From Ignavibacteriota bacterium (lineage in GTDB: Bacteria; Bacteroidota; Ignavibacteria; Palsa-1295): DNA of 11,839 bases. Position 1 is the first letter of the stretch. The number at the start of each line of letters is the position of its first letter. Both the position numbers and the translations under genes were made by a program. Positions 6,033 to 11,839 of the stretch are shown piece by piece. The notes beneath the pieces were generated by a model that saw only the letters and a list, made by a program, of their open reading frames with translations, was not told the DNA's origin and made no database searches. The DNA lies in assembly GCA_025357895.1 (NCBI GenBank), contig JANYLL010000078.1, forward strand, positions 1 to 11,839. Direction: 5' to 3'.

Positions 6033-6239
6033 ATTATTCTTAGATAATACCGAAGGTGTAATCCGCTCAACCGTTTTCCATTGCTTTGCCAGAAGTTTGT
6101 GAATGCGCGTCTCTTCTACAGAGCCATGTATTTTGACACGCCTTTCATGGCAGGAGATTTCATCGCTAATGACAGTAAAACTTAGGACTTCGCCGTCATG
6201 ATAATAGATCGTATAGTGCTCGTTGGGGACAAATAGCAT
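6024..6239 (-). CDS. Small hypothetical protein antisense to the terL end
   Basis: A 71-residue frame on the minus strand whose 3' end overlaps the terL stop by 9 bases. The family is not recognised: a beta-strand-rich start (FVPNEHYTIYYHDGEVLSFTVIS), one Cys, and a helical basic second half (EETRIHKLLAKQWKTVERI). There is no signal peptide or membrane segment. It is supported by a TATATTTG -7 box placed 22 bases before the start codon, which would give a ~17-base leader. Together with the divergent gene A it looks like a moron-type insert between terL and portal. It may be a chance frame, but the promoter placement makes it better than the other short ORFs. Confidence 0.5.
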   Translation of the reverse strand: MLFVPNEHYTIYYHDGEVLSFTVISDEISCHERRVKIHGSVEETRIHKLLAKQWKTVERITPSVLSKNNLH

Positions 6240-6261
6240 CTGAATTTATAGTAATAAAATA

Positions 6262-6269
6262 CAAATATA
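6262..6269 (-). promoter_or_regulatory. -7 box (TATATTTG) for the 71-residue minus-strand gene
   Basis: A perfect TAnnTTTG match on the minus strand, 22 bases upstream of the start codon at 6239. No clear -33 TTTG lies 17-20 bases further upstream, so confidence is moderate. Confidence 0.5.
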
Positions 6270-6477
6270 ATGTTTCGACGGATAAATTACCACTACATAT
6301 AAGTCTGAAAATTCGATGATTTTTAAGGTAGAGCCATCCAGTCTTGAACTCTTAAATCAGGTAAAATCCCTCTATCTATACACAAACTTATACATGTCTG
6401 TTAGTAACCCTAAATAAATATGTGAATTATATAACAAAATGCTGTAAAAATGTAACAACTCAGAAAATTTGATCTCG

Positions 6478-6485
6478 TACTTTTG
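6478..6485 (+). promoter_or_regulatory. -7 box (TACTTTTG) for gene A
   Basis: It matches TAnnTTTG and lies 33 bases before the chosen start (6519). It also overlaps the alternative Met at 6483, which argues that 6483 is not the start. The 6270-6477 spacer upstream is AT-rich and holds no other recognisable feature. Confidence 0.45.
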
Positions 6486-6518
6486 CAAGGGTTCGACAAA
6501 CTTTGGTGTTCAATTAGT

Positions 6519-7250
6519 ATGTATAGATTTCTAATTATACTCACATTCTTTTGCGACAATTCCTGCAATATATATAATGGTACGTTTTCAAACTACAATT
6601 CGAAGCAAAAAGAAATTGCCGATAGCAATATCGTACTAAAAGAAAACCATCGAATTGCAGAAACAAAAGTTATCGAAGATGAACAAATCAAATTAATTAG
6701 TGGAAATCGAGCTCGGGGATTGGATAGCATGGTCGGAATAAAAAAGGAACGTGCAATGCCAATATTATCCAAATATAATTTTGCCACATTTCCCGGAAAG
6801 TATTACCCATATATAAAAGAGATACTTCGAATCCGGAATTTCAATAAATGGCAGCATTCGGCAACATTGTACATTTATATCGATTCATCGGATAGAATTT
6901 GTAAGATGAATTATTTTTTTGAAGGAACATTAGCCAATAGTGTATCAGATAGCTTTAAGAATAATTTGCTAGAAAGTTTAGAAGACACTTATGAATATAT
7001 ACCTCCACAGACGGCTGGTAAGGTCTATGAAGATAATCCGAATCCGCGAATTAAGCATCTCATAATTTTGGATTCCGTTGTCTGCATTAATTGGGAAGAT
7101 CGTTTTAGCAGTCGTCGTCTCTATCATTTGCAAGGTGGGAAAATCCTATATTCAGTTGTATCATTACACTATATGTATACCAAAGCACATGATGACACTG
7201 AAGCAATTCGTCAAAATATACATGAGCCGATTTTAGACACACAGAAATAG
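6519..7250 (+). CDS. Gene A: probable exported protein of unknown family
   Basis: A 243-residue protein taken from the ATG at 6519, which gives a hydrophobic signal-like N-terminus (MYRFLIILTFF). The family is not recognised. It is a clear homologue of the protein encoded at 7834-8472. Shared blocks are NRARGLDSMVGIKKERAMPILSKYN (residues 63-87, NEARGLDSLLG in the partner), EILRIRNFNKWQH (to residue 113) and LYIYIDSSDRICKMNY, with a shared C-terminal I(H/Y)EP. Cys residues near the N-terminus do not form a standard lipobox. Codons are notably AT-rich compared with terL and portal, which suggests later arrival. It has its own -7 box and sits between terL and portal, behaving like a moron (cargo) gene rather than a packaging gene. 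The product probably acts in or beyond the periplasm. Confidence 0.7.
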   Translation: MYRFLIILTFFCDNSCNIYNGTFSNYNSKQKEIADSNIVLKENHRIAETKVIEDEQIKLISGNRARGLDSMVGIKKERAMPILSKYNFATFPGKYYPYIKEILRIRNFNKWQHSATLYIYIDSSDRICKMNYFFEGTLANSVSDSFKNNLLESLEDTYEYIPPQTAGKVYEDNPNPRIKHLIILDSVVCINWEDRFSSRRLYHLQGGKILYSVVSLHYMYTKAHDDTEAIRQNIHEPILDTQK

Positions 7251-7271
7251 TTTTATTTGGAATTCCGACAT

Positions 7272-7366
7272 GGCTGAAACCCATGTGTAAGAATCATCCG
7301 TCCTTCGGACGAAGAAAAACATCTGCTTAAGCGGATAGAATGAAACATAGCCCATCGGTTTCAACC
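7272..7366. repeat. Composite palindromic element after gene A
   Basis: The outer imperfect inverted arms are GGCTGAAACCCATGTG (7272-7287) and CCCATCGGTTTCAACC (7351-7366). Inside lie two small hairpins, CGTCCTTCGGACG (7299-7311) and ATCTGCTTAAGCGGAT (7321-7336). The layout is that of a non-coding REP-pair-like element and differs in sequence from the one at 3993-4065. Confidence 0.7.
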
Positions 7367-7395
7367 GTAGGCGACGTTAATGATCACCCAAATCC

Positions 7396-7429
7396 CAATT
7401 TTACATTCAACATTTTTAATTTTACATTT
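7396..7429. repeat. TTTTACATT short repeats before portal copy 1
   Basis: AT-rich repeats built on ATTTTACATT that end right at the portal copy 1 start codon. The equivalent stretch (8638-8670) ends at the copy 2 start, so the spacer was duplicated along with the gene. Confidence 0.6.
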
Positions 7430-7759
7430 ATGAAAATACAACTGGGTAAACTCAACATCTCTATATAAAAAAAAAAACAGACGACTCCGGCAATCGAAGT
7501 TGCTTCAGGACAGCAGATAACGCCGTGGTTAATGAATCGCTATGATAATCCGCGTGAGAATATTCATTTTATTCGCGAAACGGTTTCTTCGGTTATGCAT
7601 GCAATTTCGGAAGCGATCGGCAAAGGAAAATTTCATGGGTACGAACTGAAAGCGGACAGCCGACAGCTTACAGAGGTGAAGAAAAGATTAGCACATGACT
7701 ATCCGCTGGAAAAATTATTGCGCAATGCGATATTTTTGAAAGTGCGCAATGGCTTATGA
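7430..7759 (+). pseudogene. Truncated first copy of the HK97-family portal gene
   Basis: An N-terminal fragment of the portal gene that is complete in outline at 8671-9938. The ATG at 7430 is followed by a TAA at codon 13 (7466-7468) beside an A11 run. After that the frame is intact and parallels copy 2 (TTPAIEVASGQQITPWLMNRYDNPREN...). From 7478 to 7726 I count about 11 substitutions against copy 2, close to 95% identity, and this copy keeps the 5 bases lost there. After TTGCGCAAT (7726) it lacks 69 bases (23 codons) present in copy 2, rejoining at a shared GCAAT. Portal homology then stops near 7755, and the frame ends at TGA 7757-7759. An internal ATG at 7532 could give a 75-residue peptide, but no function is expected. 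Confidence 0.85.
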
Positions 7760-7833
7760 TCCTGATTAAATCATGATCTTTACGATCTCTTCATACGCTG
7801 AAAACTAATGCATGAGTAGTGTGTTCTATAGGT

Positions 7834-8472
7834 ATGTACAAACTGCTAATAATGCTCACATTCTTTTCAACAGCTGCATCCGAGCAAGAAAAGGGCGATG
7901 AACTTTGGAAAACCGTCCGCGCAAATGAGGCACGCGGTCTCGATAGCTTACTCGGCATGAAGAAGAACGCTGCGATGCCGCTGCTGGCGAAGTATAATCC
8001 TGTTGTGCTTGGCGGTTATTTCTATAAAAGTGAAATTTTGAAGATCGAGAATTTCAATAAGTGGCAGCACTTAGCGAGGCTCTATGTTTACATCGACTCA
8101 AACGATCTGGTATGCAGGATGAATTATTATTTCACCGATGAAATGCCGGCAAAAATTGCCGAGTCATTCAAAGATAGTGTGTGGCGGGCTATTCCGCGAA
8201 GAATACATAAAAGTAACCAGGACTTTCAGTTATCCAGAATACAGATCAGCACATCATGGAATGCATTTGTTTTACAAGACGATGAGTATTCAGAAACCCG
8301 GCGCTTTTTTTGGGAGCAACAAAAACCGCTGGTAAAAGCAATCTATTCTGTCAAAAAATTGAGTGAAGATAAAATCAATCAATGCACAGGGCAAATATTT
8401 TATGATGATATCTATGAACCTAAAGCATACGACCCAAATCTGCTATGCGGTGATTCTACACTTCATCACTAA
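7834..8472 (+). CDS. Gene A': probable exported protein, paralogue of gene A
   Basis: A 212-residue protein from the ATG at 7834; a GTG five codons earlier is possible, but the ATG matches gene A's start and gives a clean signal peptide (MYKLLIMLTFFSTAASEQ, cleavage likely near AAS). The mature part begins charged (EKGDELWKTV), then has NEARGLDSLLGMKKNAAMPLL (from residue 31), EILKIENFNKWQH (to 79) and LYVYIDSNDLVCRMNYYF. The C-terminal third is poorly conserved against A but ends in the same IYEP-type motif. Composition is closer to the host genes than gene A is. It follows the broken end of portal copy 1 and precedes portal copy 2. No frameshift or stop is seen, in contrast to the packaging genes around it. 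The family is unknown. Confidence 0.75.
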   Translation: MYKLLIMLTFFSTAASEQEKGDELWKTVRANEARGLDSLLGMKKNAAMPLLAKYNPVVLGGYFYKSEILKIENFNKWQHLARLYVYIDSNDLVCRMNYYFTDEMPAKIAESFKDSVWRAIPRRIHKSNQDFQLSRIQISTSWNAFVLQDDEYSETRRFFWEQQKPLVKAIYSVKKLSEDKINQCTGQIFYDDIYEPKAYDPNLLCGDSTLHH

Positions 8473-8562
8473 ACTATATAGCTCTTCCGGATGATATTTT
8501 ACAAACTGATTTTGATTGCCGACAAGAAACAAAAAGTTTATAACCCTTGAGCATTCCCGCAA

Positions 8563-8581
8563 GCTAAAGCCTGCGCCTACC
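8563..8581. repeat. Solitary half of the REP-like element
   Basis: GCTAAAGCCTGCGCCTACC matches the right arm of the paired element at 4046-4065, with no left arm nearby. A C8 run follows at 8591-8598. Confidence 0.7.
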
Positions 8582-8637
8582 GATTTTTAACCCCCCCCGA
8601 ACGGATTAAGATTTCGTTCCACTGCATTCCCTAACCC

Positions 8638-8670
8638 CATTTTTACATTTTACATTTCTAATTTTACATT
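8638..8670. repeat. TTTTACATT short repeats before portal copy 2
   Basis: Three to four overlapping TTTTACATT-type units run up to the portal copy 2 start codon, matching the stretch at 7396-7429. Confidence 0.6.
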
Positions 8671-9938
8671 ATGAACATTTCTCTCGGTAAAATAAATATA
8701 TCCGTTAATAAAAAACAACAGACGACTCCGGCAATCGAAGTTGCTTCAGGACAGCAGATTACGCCGTGGTTAATGAATCGCTATGATAATCCGCGAGAGA
8801 ATATTCATTCGCGAAACGGTTTCTTCGGCTATGCATGCAAGATTGGAAGCGATCGGCAAAGGAAAATCTCATGGGTACGAACTGAAAGCAGACAGCCGAC
8901 AGTTTACAGAGGTGAAGAAAAGATTAGCGCATGACCATCCGCTGGAAAAATTATTGCGCAATCCAAATCCTGTTTTCGATCTTGCCGATATGCTTGAGCT
9001 ATCAAGCCAATGGCTTGATGCAACAGGCAATGCAATATTTTTGAAAGTACGTAATGGATTCGGCGATGTATCGGAATTATGGTTATTGCCGGCACTGAGT
9101 TTTATCATTGAAAAAGGCGCAGATGAACTTCCGGCATATTATACTTTTTTTTCCGACGAATGCAAAACTTTCTGCCGATGATATTATTCATATCAAGCGA
9201 TCCGATATCCGCACGGCTCCGTTTTACGGACATGCAATTTTATCGGATATTTTAGATACGGCAAAAACCGATTCGGCATTGCGATTATATCAGCAAAGAT
9301 TTTTCGATAACGATTCTGTTCCGCGCGCTGCGCTGAAATTTCCGCAGGGCACGATCTTAACGCAAGCGCAAATGGATGATATTCGTATCAAGTGGGAAGA
9401 AAAATATCAGGGCGCGGCGAATGTTTCCAAGCTTGCAATTTTGCCGGCAGGCGGCGAGCTTAGCGCAATTTCCAATGGCTCCAAAGAAATTGATTTTGCA
9501 AAATCCAGAGCGATGCTTCGCGATGCGATAAGAGAAGCATTCAAGGTGCCGAAGATCGCACTTGGCGATACCGATGGCATTAATCTTTCGAATGCTGAAA
9601 CATCATACAATGTTTTTCTACGCGATGTTGTGGATTATTCTCTCGGAAAATTTTCCAGAGCTTTGACAAGACAACTTGCAATGGATTTTGATACGAATAT
9701 TATTATTGAACACGATAACATCATCACCGAAACCGAAGAAAAGTTGCAAGTCCGTTTGCAAGAATTAAAACAATCGCTGACAATTGATGAGCAAAGATCA
9801 ATGCTCTCGCTTGCGCCCCTTCCGATGGGTAAAGGTAATGTGTTCGTTGTTGGGAATGTGATTTATGATTCGCAGTGGCGGACAATTACGAATAATACTC
9901 GTACTAATAATCAATTTCTATTGGAAGACCAATATTAA
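8671..9938 (+). pseudogene. HK97-family phage portal protein, frameshifted twice
   Basis: The portal is the dodecameric ring through which DNA enters the capsid. Three successive frames give one protein. Frame 1 runs from ATG 8671 to about 8806, where 5 bases present in copy 1 (ATTCATTTTATTCGCG there, ATTCATTCGCG here) are missing. Frame 2 runs on to the T8 run at 9145-9152. Frame 3 runs to TAA at 9936-9938. Family features include LDATGNAIFLKVRNG, ADDIIHIKRSD, RLYQQRFFDND with ALKFPQGTL-like text, WEEKYQGAANVSKLAILPAG, and FKVPKIALGDTDGINLSNAE near the C-terminal third, all in the expected order. The corrected protein would be about 420 residues, near full length. The last ~15 codons overlap the 3' end of the host outer-membrane gene and are probably not original portal sequence. 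No capsid or protease gene follows. Confidence 0.9.
9887..9903. repeat. Degenerate octamer-type repeat at the island edge
   Basis: AATTACGAATAATACTCGT-like sequence lies directly past the stop codon of the minus-strand outer-membrane gene. It resembles the repeats after the stops at 2622 and 11738 and falls where portal homology ends. Confidence 0.45.
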
Positions 9939-10536
9939 AGAGAAGTCCGGCATTGATTCGAAAATCTCTGGAAAATGTTTTGTTCCAATAATCCCCGGAA
10001 AGGTTATAAAGCCCAAGAGTAAATCCACTTTCGGCAAAAAAAGTTATGGTATGGGTAAGATCGCGGGAATAACCTATACCGCCGGCAAATCCTATGTTCG
10101 TTTTTGAAGCAGCATCATTATCAATATTGAATGCGATGACCGGACCACCGAAAAAGTAGCCGTGTGTTCTTCCTGTGAAAAAATTATATTTTGCAGTGAT
10201 CGGAATTTCAAGGTATTGAGTAGAAGTCTGGTTGTGTATCGTATAAGTTTGAGTCAATGCGGAATCTCCGCCAAAACGAGTAAAAGTCTGATGCGATGTT
10301 ATCGTGCGCTGATCGATGAAGATCTGCATGCGTAACCCAAACGTTTCGGAAAATCCGTATCCGGCTTCGATACCAAAAAGATAATCCGGTGAATAACTAT
10401 ATTGAAGACCGGAAGGAGTATTCGTCATGTGCTCGCCTGCAAAAAGCGATCCGGCATCGAAACCGAGGATCAATTTATCCTGAGCAAATGAGGATGAAGA
10501 AAGAACAAGAAAAAACAGAATAAGATATTTTTTCAT
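9904..10536 (-). CDS. Small outer-membrane beta-barrel protein
   Basis: A 210-residue protein from the ATG at 10534-10536, chosen because AAAGGAGG (10541-10548 complement) lies 4 bases upstream and a signal peptide follows (MKKYLILFFLVLSSSSFA, cleavage near residue 19). The 21 codons further upstream are noncoding. The mature chain is a run of alternating amphipathic strands: LILGFDAGSLF, DYLFGIEAGYGF, TFGLRMQIFI, TQYLEIPITAKYNFF, GYFFGGPVIAF, TNIGFAGGIGYS, ITFFAESGFTLGLY, FRINAGLLFNIGL. This is typical of eight-stranded barrels of the Bacteroidota outer-membrane (PorT-like/OMP_b-brl) type. Its stop codon is TAG. The 3' end overlaps the portal reading frame tail-to-tail by 35 bases. The lipoprotein gene upstream ends 91 bases before the start, so the two may be co-transcribed. 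Specific function unknown. Confidence 0.85.
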   Translation of the reverse strand: MKKYLILFFLVLSSSSFAQDKLILGFDAGSLFAGEHMTNTPSGLQYSYSPDYLFGIEAGYGFSETFGLRMQIFIDQRTITSHQTFTRFGGDSALTQTYTIHNQTSTQYLEIPITAKYNFFTGRTHGYFFGGPVIAFNIDNDAASKTNIGFAGGIGYSRDLTHTITFFAESGFTLGLYNLSGDYWNKTFSRDFRINAGLLFNIGLPIEIDY

Positions 10537-10540
10537 AATG

Positions 10541-10548
10541 CCTCCTTT
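10541..10548 (-). promoter_or_regulatory. Strong Shine-Dalgarno (AAAGGAGG) deciding the barrel protein start
   Basis: It lies four bases before the ATG at 10536. It is the only consensus ribosome binding site in the window; the other genes have weak or no such site, as is common in Bacteroidota. Confidence 0.8.
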
Positions 10549-10627
10549 TGTAAATGAACGGGAAAACTGAGAGAAGAATTCATTTGCAAAAGGAAGCAAA
10601 ATGAGGAGCAGAAAGGATACTTGGCAT

Positions 10628-11407
10628 TTACATCATAGGTCCCATTTTCCAGTTGCCGCCGCCGCCACTCCAATTCCAGTTCGAGAATAAGTTAGGTGGA
10701 TGATTAATAACATAGTCGATTACAAATGCATCAACTACTAATCCGATCACCATACCAACCCATCGCGCATAGGAGCGATGGGGGAGAATATAGGTATTGG
10801 TGAAATCCGAATTCTTCAGATCAAATTCTTCCGTTTTTGTATGAAAATGTATCCATCCCTCAATGGGCACTGAATTAGATTCGTATGACGAAAGTAAAAG
10901 ATCTTTCGAGATCTTTTGCGTCGTCCGAAATTCATCGAACTTGGATAGCTTCAAGACATTTCCATCTAAAATAATACCATCCGGAGCATATCCGCTAAAT
11001 GATCCGGAGTGCCTGCTATTGACAACTTCGATAAATAATGCAATAGGTGAAAGAATCAGTAGTGGAGAGATATTTTTTTCTGCTTTAATATACTTGCCAG
11101 GCTCTATCATGATCTCTGATTTCGGCTTCGTGCTTGAAAAATCTGCATACCGCGACGCATATTCCCGTGGATCTTCGCCATGATAGTCATCGAATGTCGC
11201 AAAGCAAACCGAATCAGCAAATTGAATCTTCGCTTCTTGACCCTTATAGTCATCGATATTTCTGAAGATCGGAACGGTATCATGTGATGAACTCGGCTCG
11301 ATAGCAGTGCCTATTCCATAACCGATAACCGAGCAACTTGATAGCGTCAGAATAAAACCAAACGATGCCAGAAAAAGCAGATAGAATTTAGAAATGTTGT
11401 TCTTCAT
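10628..11407 (-). CDS. Lipoprotein of unknown function
   Basis: A 259-residue protein from the ATG at 11405-11407, giving MKNNISKFYLLFLASFGFILTLSSC with a lipobox LSSC and Cys25 as the lipidation site. The longer open frame, starting at 11440, overlaps the -7 box and is rejected. The mature part has a Gly-rich start (SVIGYGIGTAIE), a mixed alpha/beta middle with DDYKGQEAKIQF and FDDYHGEDPREY, a hydrophobic patch (ISPLLILSPIALFIEVV), and a late hydrophobic segment (WVGMVIGLVVDAFVIDYVI). The tail is Gly/Trp/Asn-rich (NWNWSGGGGNWKMGPMM). The late segment resembles a membrane anchor or a glycine-zipper-like patch. The domain family is not recognised. It lies upstream of the barrel protein in the same direction, so the pair may act together at the envelope. 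Confidence 0.85.
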   Translation of the reverse strand: MKNNISKFYLLFLASFGFILTLSSCSVIGYGIGTAIEPSSSHDTVPIFRNIDDYKGQEAKIQFADSVCFATFDDYHGEDPREYASRYADFSSTKPKSEIMIEPGKYIKAEKNISPLLILSPIALFIEVVNSRHSGSFSGYAPDGIILDGNVLKLSKFDEFRTTQKISKDLLLSSYESNSVPIEGWIHFHTKTEEFDLKNSDFTNTYILPHRSYARWVGMVIGLVVDAFVIDYVINHPPNLFSNWNWSGGGGNWKMGPMM

Positions 11408-11437
11408 TGTAGTATGATCCATTTGTAAAATGTGATA

Positions 11438-11445
11438 CAAAACTA
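11438..11445 (-). promoter_or_regulatory. -7 box (TAGTTTTG) of the lipoprotein gene
   Basis: A TAnnTTTG match on the minus strand 30 bases before the start codon at 11407. GTGACA lies 20 bases further upstream in the -33 region. Placement is right for a short leader. Confidence 0.6.
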
Positions 11446-11658
11446 CGTTTTCAGAGAAGCCCGATTGTCACGGAATTGTCAAAGAAAAGGACGATTTTTG
11501 TCATTTGGGAATGTGATCTATCATGCGCCGTGGAAAAAATTGCTTTCCAATCAGCAACAGATCAGAAAGAATGCCGCAACAAGCACCACATAAAAAAGCA
11601 CAATAAAAACAATGTTCGTTTTTCATTATCCAAAAATAAAATATTATGGAGAATGAGT

Positions 11659-11698
11659 TGTCATGGAATTGGGGAGCGAAACTCCATTCGAAATGACA
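11659..11698. repeat. TGTCATT-type hairpin repeat
   Basis: The outer arms TGTCATGGAAT and ATTCGAAATGACA (imperfect) enclose GGAG/CTCC around CGAAA. The TGTCATTTCGA-type arms resemble interspersed hairpins I know from Bacteroidota genomes; that likeness is from memory, not searched. Confidence 0.6.
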
Positions 11699-11710
11699 AT
11701 GTCATGTTTT

Positions 11711-11737
11711 TCCTAATTCGTAATTCCTAATTCGTAC
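11711..11737. repeat. Octamer repeat after the stop of the right-edge gene
   Basis: Period-8 repeat of CCTAATTC and CGTAATTC units. It lies directly after the minus-strand stop codon at 11738-11740, the same placement as the repeat at 2598-2621. Confidence 0.65.
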
Positions 11738-11839
11738 TTATTTCACGTATTGCATGATCGGAGGTTCAATAGGATACACTGATTCTTTTCGAAGCCTTTC
11801 GCGCTCAAAATTCAGCCATAAGTAATACGTATCTTCTTT
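11738..11839 (-). CDS. C-terminal end of an unidentified gene (partial, off right edge)
   Basis: The complement reads 33 sense codons to TAA at 11738-11740: KEDTYYLWLNFERERLRKES, then VYPIEPPIMQYVK. Composition is strongly protein-like and the frame is unbroken to the window edge. It is transcribed in the same direction as the lipoprotein gene, 330 bases upstream of it. Too little remains to name a family; it could be a chance frame, but the codon pattern argues against it. Confidence 0.55.
   Translation of the reverse strand, partial: KEDTYYLWLNFERERLRKESVYPIEPPIMQYVK

Larger units (their letters stand above)
11446..11737. other. Intergenic stretch with a REP-like hairpin
   Basis: This is the rest of the 330-base spacer between the lipoprotein start and the next minus-strand gene. 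It holds the upstream part of the lipoprotein promoter, the hairpin at 11659-11698 and the octamer repeat at 11711-11737. A plus-strand open frame here (from TTG 11476) has no support. Confidence 0.55.

Noticed and set aside
6330..6400. Possible tRNA-like stretch (GGTAGAGCCATCC... region)
   Set aside because: No cloverleaf stems, anticodon loop or TTCGA arm could be formed.
3220..8600. CRISPR array or retron-like locus among the repeats
   Set aside because: Repeats are few, irregularly spaced and palindromic, and no cas or reverse transcriptase gene is present.
11476..11730. Plus-strand 84-codon frame
   Set aside because: It starts at TTG inside the lipoprotein promoter region and runs through a REP-like hairpin and an octamer repeat.

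Overview
The window most likely comes from a Bacteroidota-lineage bacterium with moderate, AT-leaning base composition. The evidence is a protein with a type IX secretion (T9SS) C-terminal sorting domain, a small beta-barrel outer-membrane protein, a lipoprotein, and several promoter-like sites of the Bacteroidota form TAnnTTTG. A strong Shine-Dalgarno before the beta-barrel gene and the dense palindromic repeats would suit a deep-branching group such as Kapabacteria, Ignavibacteria or Chlorobi relatives. That placement is inference, and no marker gene fixes it.

Layout. Left flank (1-2154, all minus strand): the start of an MscS-type mechanosensitive channel gene running off the left edge, then a secreted T9SS cargo protein built from two ~105-residue Cys-bracketed helical repeats. 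Control region (2622-3605): a minus-strand XRE-family repressor faces two near-identical tandem plus-strand promoters, and all three promoters share the same core. Phage remnant (about 3606-9890): two small ORFs, a terminase large subunit gene, and two copies of an HK97-family portal gene. Each portal copy is preceded by a related small gene (A, A') for a probably exported protein of unknown family. Right flank (9904-11839, minus strand): a beta-barrel outer-membrane protein, a lipoprotein, and the last 33 codons of another gene.

The phage part is decayed. The small ORF before terL has an in-frame TGA, and terL has an in-frame TAG exactly between its ATPase and nuclease halves plus an in-frame ~105-bp palindrome-rich insertion. 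Portal copy 1 has an early TAA and a 69-bp deletion. Portal copy 2 has a 5-bp deletion and a frameshift at a T8 run. No capsid, protease, tail, integrase or lysis gene is visible. Small palindromic repeats are scattered between the remnant genes. The portal reading frame ends inside the 3' end of the host outer-membrane gene, which marks the right edge of the island.

Most worth following: the repeated 'gene A + portal' module, in which the portal copies are ~95% identical but the A genes are strongly diverged; the A/A' exported family; the shared-core divergent promoters beside the repressor; the clean split of terL; and the duplicated Cys-bracketed domain of the T9SS protein. I did not find a convincing complete new system. 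The region reads as a mosaic prophage graveyard with a few genes (A, A', the 71-codon antisense gene, the repressor) still looking intact.
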